A DNA stretch of 64,000 nucleotides from assembly GCA_020848035.1 (NCBI GenBank), contig JADLAX010000001.1, forward strand, positions 1 through 64,000. The letters run 5' to 3'. The position numbers and the translations under genes were made by a program. This DNA comes from Anaerolineae bacterium (GTDB lineage: Bacteria > Chloroflexota > Anaerolineae > Promineifilales > Promineifilaceae). This document shows positions 52,161 through 61,688 of this stretch, in pieces (the first letter of the stretch is position 1; each line of letters opens with the position of its first letter). The notes below the pieces were generated by a model. The model saw only the letters and a program-made list of their open reading frames with translations, was not told the DNA's origin and searched no databases.

Positions 52161-53411
52161 TTAGACCCAACCGCGCAGCCGAACGGCTTCGGCAACCCGG
52201 TTTACCGCCACCAGGTAAGCCGCCACGCGGGTGTCCACATTCTTGGACTCGGCCATGTGGTTCACGGCATGGAAGGCGGTGGTGATTTTCTTGTCCAACC
52301 GCTCGTGTACCATCGCTTCATCCCAGTAATACTGGTAACCGTTCTGCACCATCTCAAAGTAGGAAACAATCACACCACCGGCATTACACAGGAAGTCGGG
52401 GATGATGTAGATACCCTTGTCGTTGAGAATGTTGTCGGCTTCGGGGGTGGTGGGGCCATTGGCCAGCTCAGCCACGATTTTGGCCTTGACGTTGTCCGCA
52501 TTTTGGCTGGTGAGCTGGTTTTCAATCGCACCCGGAATCAAAATGTCTACCTGAAGTTCCAGCAGCTCCGAGTTGGAGATGTTTTCGGTACCGGGGCAAT
52601 CCTTAACCTTGCCCGTCTGACGAAGGTGGGCAAGCACCACGTCCGAATCGAGCCCAGAAGGATTATAAATACCGCCAAACTCATCGCTGACGGCCACGAC
52701 CTTGAGGCCAAACTGCTTCTGGCCCAAAATGTGGGCGTAGGAACCCACGTTGCCGTAACCTTGCACAGCGGCCGTTGCCCCTTCCAGATTCATTCCTTTC
52801 AATTTGGCCGCTTCACGAATGGTGAAGAGGCCGCCCATCGCCGTGGCCGGGGTACGCCCGGCCGAACCACCCAGCTCCAGCGGCTTGCCGGTGATCACGC
52901 CGGGTTCGCGCTTGCCGTTGATGGTTTCATACTCATCCAGCATCCAGGCCATGATGCGGGGGTTGGTGTTGACATCGGGGGCGGGTACGTCTTGGGTCAG
53001 GCCGACGTAGCGGGCGATGTTGCGCATGTAACCCCGGCTCAGCCGCTCCAGCTCATCCTGGGACATTTCGCGCGGGTTGCAGATGACGCCGCCTTTGCCC
53101 CCACCGAGCGGGATGTCGGATACGGCCGTTTTCCAGGTCATCCACGCCGCCAACGCCCGCACGGTGTCAATCGTCTCGTCCGGGTGGAAGCGAATGCCGC
53201 CCTTTGCCGGGCCACGGGCATCGTTGTACTGCACGCGGAACCCCTTGAAGGTCCGGGTGGTGCCATCATCCATCCGCACCGGAATGGTGAAATGAAATTC
53301 ACGCATCGGCTCACGCAAAAAGGCGTGCATATCGGGATCTAACTGCAAAACCTCGGCGGCTTCATCTAACTGGGCTTGTGCAATTGCAAAAGGGTTCAGA
53401 TTTTCTTTCAT
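52161..53411 (-). CDS. Glutamate dehydrogenase
   Basis: 416 aa from ATG 53411 (MKENLNPF); the frame extends to 53480 without better start signals. RVQYNDARGPAKGGIRFHP and WKTAVSDIPLGGGKGGV hold the substrate-binding lysines, and VQGYGNVGSYA is the NAD(P) loop. ELGGSAGRTPATAMGG follows. Interconverts glutamate and 2-oxoglutarate with ammonia. Coenzyme preference cannot be told. Confidence 0.93.
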   Translation of the reverse strand: MKENLNPFAIAQAQLDEAAEVLQLDPDMHAFLREPMREFHFTIPVRMDDGTTRTFKGFRVQYNDARGPAKGGIRFHPDETIDTVRALAAWMTWKTAVSDIPLGGGKGGVICNPREMSQDELERLSRGYMRNIARYVGLTQDVPAPDVNTNPRIMAWMLDEYETINGKREPGVITGKPLELGGSAGRTPATAMGGLFTIREAAKLKGMNLEGATAAVQGYGNVGSYAHILGQKQFGLKVVAVSDEFGGIYNPSGLDSDVVLAHLRQTGKVKDCPGTENISNSELLELQVDILIPGAIENQLTSQNADNVKAKIVAELANGPTTPEADNILNDKGIYIIPDFLCNAGGVIVSYFEMVQNGYQYYWDEAMVHERLDKKITTAFHAVNHMAESKNVDTRVAAYLVAVNRVAEAVRLRGWV

Positions 53412-53770
53412 TGTGAACGTTACTCCATTGGTAAGTGGGTTTAGGGATGTTGCCAGCAAGGCACGGGATACGCCCTTCATCTGTTTTGAAAAATTTCAGG
53501 CGTACACAGGGAAGGAAAACAGTTCGTCTGTGTGTTGGGGAAAAGTGCAGGTTGCTGCGTTCCATAAGATGCCATTTGGCTGGCACGGTGAATTGTACAA
53601 GATAGCTTGGGACAGGTAAACACTCTCTTTATGCTTACATGACTTTTAACACAACGAATCATTATTTTAATAATTTCAAGGGCAACACACTTTTTCTAAT
53701 GATAGGACCTGCCTCTACCCAATCCCCGCTGGCTCTGGTAAACTACCGCCTTAAATTTTGTAAATAGTCC
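53412..53770. other. Divergent intergenic region, no gene found
   Basis: 359 bp between the divergent glutamate dehydrogenase and DUF92 genes. AT-rich near 53640-53700. Presumably holds both promoters, but I see no convincing -35/-10 pair and no repeat of the families found elsewhere. Confidence 0.5.
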
Positions 53771-54568
53771 ATGATCAACCAAATCGTTCTTGCTCTCATC
53801 TTCAGCGGTCTCATTGCTGCCCTGGCTTACTGGCGTGGTTCGCTGGCCGTCTCTGGCGCTCTGGGTGCGCTGTTGGTGGGCACGATCATTTATGGCTTTG
53901 GCGGTTGGGTCTGGGGCGTGGTGCTGGCACTCTTTTTTGTGAGTTCCAGCTTGCTTTCCCACTATAAAGAACGCGAAAAACGTGCTGTGGCGGAAAAGTT
54001 TGACAAGGGCCACCGACGCGACATTGGCCAGGTTTTGGCCAACGGCGGGGCAGGCGCGCTTGTGGCCCTGCTGCATGGCCTCTTTCCCTCACCGCTCTGG
54101 CTGCCGCTATTTTTAGGCACGATGGCCACGGTTACGGCCGATACCTGGGCCACTGAACTGGGCACACTGAGCAAACGTCCACCCCGGCTCATCACCACGG
54201 GGCGCGTGGTGCCGGTGGGCACGTCGGGCGGTATTTCGTTGTTTGGCACGGCCGTTTCCTTCGTCGGCGGGCTGCTCATTGGCCTGGCAACTGGACTGCT
54301 TTTACAAGACCAGATTGTCTGGCTAACCCTCACTGGCGGTATTGGCGGGCTGGCAGGCTCCCTGTTCGACAGCTTTTTAGGCGCCACGGTGCAGCAAATC
54401 TACACTTGTGACAGCTGCCAGAAAGAGACCGAAAAGAAGCTGCACTGCGGCCAGCCCACACGGCCGTTGCGCGGCTGGCGCTGGATGAACAACGATTTGG
54501 TTAATTTTTTGGCTTCGCTGGCGGGGGGCGCTGCGGCCGTATTGGTTTATTATTTACTGGTAGTGTAA
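53771..54568 (+). CDS. DUF92 membrane protein (VTE6-like)
   Basis: 265 aa, six to seven helices, with ANGGAGALVALLHGLF, TVTADTWATELGTLS and GLAGSLFDSFLGATVQ, the DUF92 core. Plant members (VTE6) are phytyl-phosphate kinases, so a polyprenyl- or phytyl-phosphate kinase activity is possible here. A loop with three cysteines (YTCDSCQKETEKKLHC) near 218 may bind metal, less usual in the family. Confidence 0.85.
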   Translation: MINQIVLALIFSGLIAALAYWRGSLAVSGALGALLVGTIIYGFGGWVWGVVLALFFVSSSLLSHYKEREKRAVAEKFDKGHRRDIGQVLANGGAGALVALLHGLFPSPLWLPLFLGTMATVTADTWATELGTLSKRPPRLITTGRVVPVGTSGGISLFGTAVSFVGGLLIGLATGLLLQDQIVWLTLTGGIGGLAGSLFDSFLGATVQQIYTCDSCQKETEKKLHCGQPTRPLRGWRWMNNDLVNFLASLAGGAAAVLVYYLLVV

Positions 54569-54629
54569 CAAACCCTTGGGACTGCTTTCTGAACAGACAC
54601 CGCGTCCGACGTCGCGCACAGGAGTTGCC

Positions 54630-55559
54630 ATGAGAGTGCAAGCATGCCCTGCCGGGTTCACGCTCCGGCATACGCTCAAAGCCAATAACCGCGCCATTAC
54701 TCGCCTGGCCTGGGCACCAGATGGTAAACTGCTCGCCTCGGCCTCGTACGACCAGACGGTCCGCCTGTGGAACGCGGAAACCGGGGCGGAGGTGCGCGAG
54801 CTGTACGGGTACAGCGGCTCTGTTTTTACGGTGGTTATTACCGCCGACGGCCGTTTGGCCATCTCCGCTTCTAAAAACGCCCTCAAGGTGTGGCCCGTCA
54901 GCGGCGAAAATCGGTCGCGCACCCTGCGCGGCCACGCCGACTACATCTACGCCGTGGCCGCCACACCAGACGGCCGTTTTGCCATCTCCGGTGCCTACGA
55001 CGAAACAATCCGCATCTGGAACCTGGAAACCGATACGGAAGAACGAGTCCTCTCCGGCCACAAGGGGCGCATCGGCTGCCTGGCCGTCAGCCTCGATGGG
55101 ACCACCCTGTTTTCTGGGGCAGCCGACAGCCGGGTGAAGGTGTGGGACCTGTCTACCGGGCAAAATCGGCAAACCCTCAGCGGACATCGCGGCGAGGTGC
55201 TGGACCTGGCGCTTTCCCCCAACGGCCAGCTGTTGGCCTCCGCCTCACACGACAGCGACGTGCACCTGTGGCAGACCGCCAGCGGCGAACTGCTCACCAG
55301 CCTGACGGCGCACAAGAAACCAGTAACGGCCGTCTCCTTCTCCGCTGATGGGCAGCTGCTGGCCACCAAATCGGCCGACAGCACCGTGCGGCTGTGGCGC
55401 ACCGACAACTGGGAAACCATCGCCAATCTCGAAGAAGGCCACTCCAAATTTGCTTTTGCGGGGCTGGCTTTCCACCCCACCCACCCAACCCTGGCCACCC
55501 TGGGCGAAAAAGACAAAATCATCCGAATTTGGGACCTGGACTTGGGGCAATGGTTCTAA
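54630..55559 (+). CDS. WD40-repeat protein
   Basis: 309 aa from ATG 54630 behind AGGAG. Seven WD40 repeats of about 42 residues, e.g. VYAVAATPDGRFAISGAYDE and LDLALSPNGQLLASASHDS, each ending in VxLW or IRIW. Should form one closed beta-propeller, a protein interaction platform. No other domain, signal peptide or membrane helix. Partner unknown. Confidence 0.9.
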   Translation: MRVQACPAGFTLRHTLKANNRAITRLAWAPDGKLLASASYDQTVRLWNAETGAEVRELYGYSGSVFTVVITADGRLAISASKNALKVWPVSGENRSRTLRGHADYIYAVAATPDGRFAISGAYDETIRIWNLETDTEERVLSGHKGRIGCLAVSLDGTTLFSGAADSRVKVWDLSTGQNRQTLSGHRGEVLDLALSPNGQLLASASHDSDVHLWQTASGELLTSLTAHKKPVTAVSFSADGQLLATKSADSTVRLWRTDNWETIANLEEGHSKFAFAGLAFHPTHPTLATLGEKDKIIRIWDLDLGQWF

Positions 55560-55606
55560 AGAACCACTCTTTTTGGCAAATTTATATCCTCAGAATTTAC
55601 AAAACA

Positions 55607-55897
55607 TGCTAACATGACGCCCTAAGGTAAAGCGCCGAAAACATGGCTGTGCCAACAGCAGAACTTTGGCTCAACTGCCCCAGGAAACCATCTGCTCAGT
55701 GAAGAACCGTTTAATCTAGTCAGAGTGATGGTTGAAATCTCTCATTCGCCGTTAGCCTGTCGCTAAAACTGCCAGGGTTTCAGAGCGACAAATAGTAGCC
55801 GTTCGTCAGTTAGATAACGGTTGCGGACCAGAATGGCTCGTTTGAGCCGTTCACCCACTCCGTTAACCTACTAGCGAATGGGCACATAGGTTATTGC
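55607..55897 (+). promoter_or_regulatory. Extended -10 and long unexplained leader before GAF kinase
   Basis: TGCTAACAT at 55607-55615 is an extended -10; the leader to ATG 55898 would be about 275 nt. It contains several short inverted repeats (for example AACGGTTGCGG and CCGTTAACC near 55818-55868) but I recognise no riboswitch class and no ORF. The whole 338-bp gap lacks ACGGCCGT. Confidence 0.35.
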
Positions 55898-57529
55898 ATG
55901 TATCAGGAGATTGGACGCGTAGCCACCACGCCGCATAAAAGCATTATTGCTCATGCCACGCTCGATAAACATCTGAACATTCTCAGCTATGCGCCAGATC
56001 TAAAGCAGTGGGCACACCGCAGCTCGCTGACCGGTCTCTCGCTGTTTGATCTGTTCCCACAGTTAGAAGCCAGCCTGGAGCGCATTTTGGCCACTTTGCA
56101 GGTGCCGGGCAATGCGTTTGTATACCAGCAAGCCCACTTCGCCGACAACCTTCATCCCGACCAGATATTTAACCTGCAACTGGAAGCGCTGCCAGACCTG
56201 CCCCATAACTTCCTGCTTACCGTCATTCCCGCCACCACACCCACTTCACTCTACGATAAAAACCTGGTAGAGCTAACGCGGCACAACCGCGAACTGCTGC
56301 TGCTCAACCGCGCCAGCCAGATCTTAACCGCCACGCTGGATTCAGCGGAAGTGATGGCGCATTTGCTGCAGCTGGCGGTGCAAATCATTCACGCCACGGG
56401 CAGTTCCCTCTGGCTGTGGCGTGATGAGCAGCAAACCACGCTGGTTTGTCGTGCAGCCTTTCATCCCGGCACCGATGAAAAGCTGCTCGGCCTGGAGGTG
56501 GCTTCCGGGCAAGGCGTGGTGGGCTGGGTCGCCGCCACCAATCGAGGCACCATTGTGACGGACCCGGCGGCCGACGTGCGTTTTTATCCCCAGATCGATT
56601 CCAGCAGCGGTTTTGTCACCACCTCGCTGCTGGCGGTGCCGGTGCAGCTGCGCAACCGGACATTGGGGGTGCTGGAGGTAGTTAATAAGCGGGACGGCCG
56701 TTTCCTGGCCCAAGACATCTCCTATGCCAAAACCCTGGCCGCCTCAGCCGCCATCGCCATCGAAAACGCCAAGCTGGTAGCAACCCTGCGCCAGACCAAC
56801 ACCGATCTGCAAAAGCAAAATGAAGAGCTGGAAGCATTCGACCGCACCGTGGCCCACGACCTGCAAAATCCGCTGGCCCTGGTGGTAGGTTTTGCCGATC
56901 TGCTGCAAACCAACGCCGTGGAAATTTCCCAGGTGGAACGAGAGCGCGCGCTGAATCTGCTGGTGCAAAACGCCCACCGCATGAGCAGCATCATCCAGGA
57001 AATGCTCATTCTCTCCAGCGTGCGCAAACACGAGGTGGAAACCCACCCGCTGGACATGGCTGAGGTGGTGCTGGGCGCAATGGACCGGCTGCGTTTTATG
57101 ATGCAGCAGTACAAAGTGCGCATCATTCTGCCCGATTCGTGGGAAGTGGCGCGCGGCTATGCCCCCTGGATTGAGGAGGTGTGGGAAAACTATATCAGCA
57201 ACGCCTTAAAATATGGGGGAAACCCGCCGGTTATTGAAATGGGCAGCGAGGTATTGGCCGACGGCCGTATCCGCTTTTGGATTCGTGACAATGGCCCAGG
57301 CATTCCCCCAGACAAGCAGCCCCTGCTCTTTACCCCCTTCACCAAGGTGAGCCAGGTGCGCGTCACGGGGCACGGCCTGGGGCTTTCCATCGTGCGGCGC
57401 ATCATGGAAAAGCTCAGTGGCGAAGTTGGCCTGGAAAGTGTGCCAAACCAGGGCAGCGTCTTTAGCTTTATCTTGCCCGCCTTCAGCGAAGATGGCGAAA
57501 CGGCCGTTAAAGTGGTCGAGCCATCCTAG
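55898..57529 (+). CDS. GAF-domain sensor histidine kinase
   Basis: 543 aa. A PAS-like N-terminal region (about 10-115), GAF domain about 145-295, coiled coil about 295-315 (TNTDLQKQNEELEAF), HisKA with H320 (VAHDLQNPLALVV), and an ATPase domain with N-box IEEVWENYISNALKYG, DNGPGIPPDK and GHGLGLSIV. Cytoplasmic, phytochrome-related kinase type. No regulator is adjacent. A long leader precedes it. Confidence 0.9.
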   Translation: MYQEIGRVATTPHKSIIAHATLDKHLNILSYAPDLKQWAHRSSLTGLSLFDLFPQLEASLERILATLQVPGNAFVYQQAHFADNLHPDQIFNLQLEALPDLPHNFLLTVIPATTPTSLYDKNLVELTRHNRELLLLNRASQILTATLDSAEVMAHLLQLAVQIIHATGSSLWLWRDEQQTTLVCRAAFHPGTDEKLLGLEVASGQGVVGWVAATNRGTIVTDPAADVRFYPQIDSSSGFVTTSLLAVPVQLRNRTLGVLEVVNKRDGRFLAQDISYAKTLAASAAIAIENAKLVATLRQTNTDLQKQNEELEAFDRTVAHDLQNPLALVVGFADLLQTNAVEISQVERERALNLLVQNAHRMSSIIQEMLILSSVRKHEVETHPLDMAEVVLGAMDRLRFMMQQYKVRIILPDSWEVARGYAPWIEEVWENYISNALKYGGNPPVIEMGSEVLADGRIRFWIRDNGPGIPPDKQPLLFTPFTKVSQVRVTGHGLGLSIVRRIMEKLSGEVGLESVPNQGSVFSFILPAFSEDGETAVKVVEPS

Positions 57530-57637
57530 CCGCGCTATTATTCCCTATCCTTAAAAAACAGTTTTTAACCCACAGCCCCGCCGGGTTTTCTTTAAGCATG
57601 ATCAGGCATCTGGCGGTGGTTTTTCCCCGGAGGAATC

Positions 57638-59698
57638 ATGTCACATTCTGAAAAGCGGCTGATCACCGCTGAAGATTTATACAACATCGCGCTTGTCTCT
57701 GACCCGCAAATTTCCCCCGACGGCCAGCACGTCATTTTTGGCGTCACCCGCGTCGACCGCAAAACGGAGAAGAAGTACACCAACCTGTGGCTGGTAGGCA
57801 CCGACGGCCAAAACGCGGCACGCCAGTTCACCTATGGCGATCACAATGACACCCACCCACGCTGGTCGCCCGACGGCCGTTCCATTGCCTTCCTCTCCAA
57901 CCGCAAAGATGAAAAGCAGATGCAGCTCTACATCATCCCGTTCCACGGCGGCGAGGCCCGCCCGGTGAGCAAGATGGAGGGCAGCTTTGCCGGGTTTGTC
58001 TGGTCGCCCGACGGCCGTACCTTTGCCACCCAGTTCCGCAAAAAAGACCCCGCCGCCAGCGAACGGGAAAAAGACGAGCAAAAGAAGAAGCTCGGCGTGG
58101 TCAGCCGCCACATTACCAGCCTCAACTACAAAGGCGACGGCGCAGGCTACCTGCCCGAAGAAAAGTGGCACATCTGGACCATCGACGCCGCCAGCGGCGA
58201 AGCGACCCAACTGACCGAAGGGGACAAGTTTGACGAAACCCAGCCGCAGTGGACACCAGACGGCCGTTCCCTCATCTTCATCTCTAACCGCGACCCCCAG
58301 CCAGACATCAACTGGGACCAGACGGAGCTGTACCGCATCCCCGTCAAGGGAAGCGCCATCCCCGTCAGGGGAAGCGCCATCCCGGCTGAGGGCGGCGAGA
58401 TGGAAATGATTCCCTCACTGGAAGGGCGCAAGTTCAACCACACCATTTCACCAGACGGCAGCTGGATTGCCTACATGGGCCGCAAGCAAAAAGGGCACTG
58501 GTACCAAAATGACTGCCTCTACGTGGTGCCTACCAGCGGCGGCAAACCGCGTCACCTTACCGAAGGGATTGATTTGCACCTCTCCATCGTTACCCTGACG
58601 GATGTGGGCAGCGGCACGGCGCAAACACCACCCACCTGGTCGAAAGACGGCCGTACCCTCTACACCATGGCCACCGAAAAAGGCAACCAGCCCCTGCTGG
58701 CCTTCAGCACCGCTGCGGCCGCGCCGGGCTACGAGCGCATTATTGATGAGCCTGGTTTGGTGGGCAGCTTTTCGCTCGACGACGCCCAAGAAAAAGTGGC
58801 TTACCTTTGGGGCGATATGAACGGCCCCGCCCAGGTGCGCGTGCGCGATTTAGGCAGCGGTGAAACCAAAACCCTCACCGATTTCAACCAGGCTTTGCTG
58901 GCCGAAATTGAGACCGGCAACATTGAAGAGGTCTGGTTCAAGAGCCAGGACGGCACCGACCTGCACGGCTGGATCATGACCCCGCCCGGCTTCGATCCAA
59001 ACAAAAAATATCCCTCTGTTTTGGAGATTCACGGCGGGCCGCAAACGCAATACGGCCGTGCCTTTTTCCACGAGCTGCACCTGCTGGCCGCGCAAGGGTA
59101 CGTGGTGTACTGGAGCAATCCGCGCGGCAGCCAGGGCTACGGCGAGGCGTTTGCCGGGGCGATCTACAACCGCTGGGGCACCGTCGATTTTGCAGACGTG
59201 ATGGCCTGGGCCGACTACGTCGAAAAGCTGCCCTACATCGACACCAAACGCATGGGCGTAACCGGCGGCAGCTACGGCGGCTACATGACCACCCTCATCA
59301 TTGGCAAGACGCACCGCTTTAAAGCGGCCGTTGCCCAGCGTGTGGTCAGCAACTTCATCAGCTTCTACGGCTCCAGCGACATGAACATCGGTGCCGAGTA
59401 CCTGTTTGGCGCGGAAAAAGCGCCCTGGGACGACCTGGAAAATTACTGGCGGCAGTCGCCCATCGCCTACATCGGCAATGCCAAAACACCCACCCTGCTC
59501 ATCCACAGCGAGCACGACTTCCGCTGCGACAAAGAGCAAGGCGAGCAGGTCTTTGTCGCCCTGCGCAAACTCGGCGTAGATTCCGAGCTTATCCTCTTCC
59601 CCGAAGAGTCCCACGGCCTCTCCCGCGCTGGCCGCACCGACCGCCGCATCGAACGCCTCAGCCACATGATCCGCTGGTTCGAAACTTACCTCAAATAA
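57638..59698 (+). CDS. S9 family peptidase (acylaminoacyl-peptidase-like)
   Basis: 686 aa. An N-terminal seven-bladed propeller (about 10-420) built of DGR-type TolB-like repeats (SPDGRSIAFLSNR), then an alpha/beta-hydrolase domain. Catalytic triad S545 (GGSYGGY), D627 (EHDFRCD) and H659 (ESHGLSR). No signal peptide, so cytoplasmic. An in-frame tandem duplication of 24 bp at about 58345-58385 repeats GSAIPV in a propeller loop. SD GGAGG precedes ATG 57638. Confidence 0.92.
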   Translation: MSHSEKRLITAEDLYNIALVSDPQISPDGQHVIFGVTRVDRKTEKKYTNLWLVGTDGQNAARQFTYGDHNDTHPRWSPDGRSIAFLSNRKDEKQMQLYIIPFHGGEARPVSKMEGSFAGFVWSPDGRTFATQFRKKDPAASEREKDEQKKKLGVVSRHITSLNYKGDGAGYLPEEKWHIWTIDAASGEATQLTEGDKFDETQPQWTPDGRSLIFISNRDPQPDINWDQTELYRIPVKGSAIPVRGSAIPAEGGEMEMIPSLEGRKFNHTISPDGSWIAYMGRKQKGHWYQNDCLYVVPTSGGKPRHLTEGIDLHLSIVTLTDVGSGTAQTPPTWSKDGRTLYTMATEKGNQPLLAFSTAAAAPGYERIIDEPGLVGSFSLDDAQEKVAYLWGDMNGPAQVRVRDLGSGETKTLTDFNQALLAEIETGNIEEVWFKSQDGTDLHGWIMTPPGFDPNKKYPSVLEIHGGPQTQYGRAFFHELHLLAAQGYVVYWSNPRGSQGYGEAFAGAIYNRWGTVDFADVMAWADYVEKLPYIDTKRMGVTGGSYGGYMTTLIIGKTHRFKAAVAQRVVSNFISFYGSSDMNIGAEYLFGAEKAPWDDLENYWRQSPIAYIGNAKTPTLLIHSEHDFRCDKEQGEQVFVALRKLGVDSELILFPEESHGLSRAGRTDRRIERLSHMIRWFETYLK

Positions 59699-59710
59699 CA
59701 ACATTCGAAG

Positions 59711-59752
59711 GGTGGAACGCATCTTTTTCCGTTTAACAAAGTGCGTTCCACC
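59711..59752. terminator. Hairpin after the S9 peptidase gene
   Basis: GGTGGAACGCA (59711-59721) pairs perfectly with TGCGTTCCACC (59742-59752), 20-nt loop with T5. Confidence 0.7.
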
Positions 59753-59900
59753 TCCTTGCTTTGTGATGCCCCAAATAAAAATTTGCTAACGAACGCGGAA
59801 CTATATGCTATACTGGTGCCGATGTAGCGACAGCCAAGAGGCATAAATTTTGAAGGAGCATCAGCACCACAAACGATGCTGCCATGCCTGGGAGTTAACG

Positions 59901-60152
59901 ATGCTAACAGCAATTCAAGGTATCTACCGCGATGGCAAGATTCAACTAACGGAAATACCCCGTAATGTTGATGATGACACACCAGTAATTGTCACCTTTC
60001 TTACGTCTGGCACTGTCAGCTTGGCTGCGCGGGGCATTGATGAGGAGCAAGCGGCCGATTTGCGGGCACGTCTCACCACCTTTGCGGAAGAGTGGGACAG
60101 TCCTGAAATGGACGTTTACGACAATTATGACGCAGCAAAATCAAACCTATAA
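59901..60152 (+). CDS. Antitoxin of a PemK/MazF module
   Basis: 83 aa from ATG 59901 (MLTAIQGIYRDGKIQL), eight nt after GGAG; the frame runs further up to 59850. The N-terminal IQGIYRDGKIQLTEIP is typical of short antitoxins of the DUF2281/AbrB-like type that precede PemK toxins. The C-terminal acidic tail (EEWDSPEMDVYDNYD) would bind the toxin. Overlaps the toxin gene by 26 bp. Promoter likely at TGCTATACT (59806-59814). Confidence 0.75.
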   Translation: MLTAIQGIYRDGKIQLTEIPRNVDDDTPVIVTFLTSGTVSLAARGIDEEQAADLRARLTTFAEEWDSPEMDVYDNYDAAKSNL

Positions 60153-60486
60153 GCGGGGTGATATCGTTCTTGTCCTTTTTCCGCACTCCAACCTAAAGAC
60201 AGCCAAAGTTCGCCCCGCTTTGGTAGTGCAGGCGGATAATCTTCAAACAGGCTTGCCACAGTTTATTGTCGCCATGGTTACGAGCCGCATGTTTCGCGCC
60301 AATCATCCATGCCGGGTCCCTATTCCCCTCACGTCACCAGAGGGAAAACAGTCCGGCCTGCTAACAGATTCACTGGTAATGACCGACAATCTAGCCACTG
60401 TGGCGGAACCAGAAATTGATCGTATCATTGGCTCCTTGCCTATGGAAAAGATAGACATTGCCTTACGACACACGCTTGGACTATAA
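60127..60486 (+). CDS. PemK/MazF family mRNA interferase toxin
   Basis: 119 aa from ATG 60127; the longer frame from 59989 runs inside the antitoxin gene. YKRGDIVLVLFPHSNLKTAKVRPALVV near the start holds the GD and RP(A)LV family marks, and VTDSL/ATVAEPEIDRIIG near the end is typical. Expected to cleave mRNA at short motifs and to be neutralised by the upstream protein. AT-rich, no ACGGCCGT, so probably acquired. Confidence 0.87.
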   Translation: MTQQNQTYKRGDIVLVLFPHSNLKTAKVRPALVVQADNLQTGLPQFIVAMVTSRMFRANHPCRVPIPLTSPEGKQSGLLTDSLVMTDNLATVAEPEIDRIIGSLPMEKIDIALRHTLGL

Positions 60487-60564
60487 AAAGCCCCAGAGAA
60501 GTCTGTAAAAGGATTACAACGAGCACGGAGAAGTTCTATCTCCACACTCTAACTTTGTAAAAAT

Positions 60565-61635
60565 ATGCTAGACAAGATTAAACAAGTCGTTACTCGCTAC
60601 GACGAAATTGAAAGACAAATGACGGATCCGGCCGTTTTGGCCGACCATGTGAAGCTGACTGACCTGGCCCAGGAGCGCTCGGAGATGCAGGAGCTGGTGG
60701 AAGCGTACCGCGAGTATGCGCGCGTGGTGCAAGAGCTGGCCGACACCCGCGAACTGGCCGAGCTGGAAGAAGGCGAAATGGCCGAAATGGCCGAAGCGGA
60801 AATCGGTACGCTGGAAACGCGCCTGGAATCGCTGGAACACGAAATGCGCCGCCTGCTGGTGCCCAAAGACCCCCGCGACGAGCGCAACGTCTTTGTGGAA
60901 ATTCGCGCCGGGGCCGGTGGCGACGAAGCCGGTATTTTTGCCGCCGACCTGCTGCGCATGTACATGCGCTACGCCGAAGGGCGCAACTGGAAGCCCACCA
61001 TTTTGGAAGAAAACAGCACCGGCGTGGGCGGCTACAAAGAAGTGATTTTTTCGGTGAAAGGCAAGGGGGCGTATTCACGCTTTAAGTACGAAAGCGGGGT
61101 ACACCGCGTGCAGCGCGTGCCGCAAACGGAATCGCAAGGGCGCATCCACACCAGCACGGCCACGGTGGCCGTGATGCCGGAAATTGACGAGGTGGACATC
61201 ACCATCGATCCCAAGGATTTGGAGATTACGGCCACATTTTCCTCGGGGCCGGGGGGGCAGCACATGCAGAAGAACGCCACGGCCGCTCGCATCGTGCACA
61301 TCCCCAGCGGGCTTGCCGTCAAAATTCAATCGGAGCGCAGCCTGACACAAAACAAGCAGCTGGGCATTGCCATTATCCAGGCCCGCTTGCAGGAAATTGA
61401 GGAAGAAAAGCAGCATACGGCCGTTGCCGCCAACCGTAAATCGCAGGTGGGTACCGGCGACCGCAGCGAGAAAATCCGCACCTATAACTATCCACAGGGG
61501 CGCGTCACCGACCACCGCATTGGTCTGAGCAGCTACAACCTGCCCGCCGTGATCGACGGCGACATTGACCAGTTTATCGACGCCCTCACCATCGCCGACG
61601 AAGCAGAGAAACTGGCCGCCCTAAACGAATCGTAA
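60565..61635 (+). CDS. prfA: Peptide chain release factor 1
   Basis: 356 aa. GGQ in [15 protein letters not shown] catalyses peptidyl-tRNA hydrolysis. The stop-codon reading motif is PxT, here P-Q-T in [14 protein letters not shown], which marks RF1 (UAA/UAG) and not RF2 (SPF). The Gln is a variant of the common PAT/PVT. No prmC follows. Start ATG 60565 just after AACTTTGTAAAAAT; no strong SD. Confidence 0.95.
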   Translation: MLDKIKQVVTRYDEIERQMTDPAVLADHVKLTDLAQERSEMQELVEAYREYARVVQELADTRELAELEEGEMAEMAEAEIGTLETRLESLEHEMRRLLVPKDPRDERNVFVEIRAGAGGDEAGIFAADLLRMYMRYAEGRNWKPTILEENSTGVGGYKEVIFSVKGKGAYSRFKYESGVHRVQRVPQTESQGRIHTSTATVAVMPEIDEVDITIDPKDLEITATFSSGPGGQHMQKNATAARIVHIPSGLAVKIQSERSLTQNKQLGIAIIQARLQEIEEEKQHTAVAANRKSQVGTGDRSEKIRTYNYPQGRVTDHRIGLSSYNLPAVIDGDIDQFIDALTIADEAEKLAALNES

Positions 61636-61639
61636 CCAC

Positions 61640-61673
61640 GTGGTAGGGGCGCAGCGCGCTGCGCCCCTACCAC
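61640..61673. repeat. Perfect 34-bp palindrome
   Basis: GTGGTAGGGGCGCAGCG and its exact reverse complement with no spacer. Lies between prfA and the MaoC gene and abuts an in-frame ATG at 61674. Similar GTAGGGGCGCA palindromes are dispersed in other bacteria. Confidence 0.9.
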
Positions 61674-61688
61674 ATGATGGAGCAGTCA

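Noticed and set aside
55616..55897. Known riboswitch (c-di-GMP, SAM, TPP, cobalamin) before the GAF kinase
   Set aside because: None of the conserved blocks of these classes could be found by eye.
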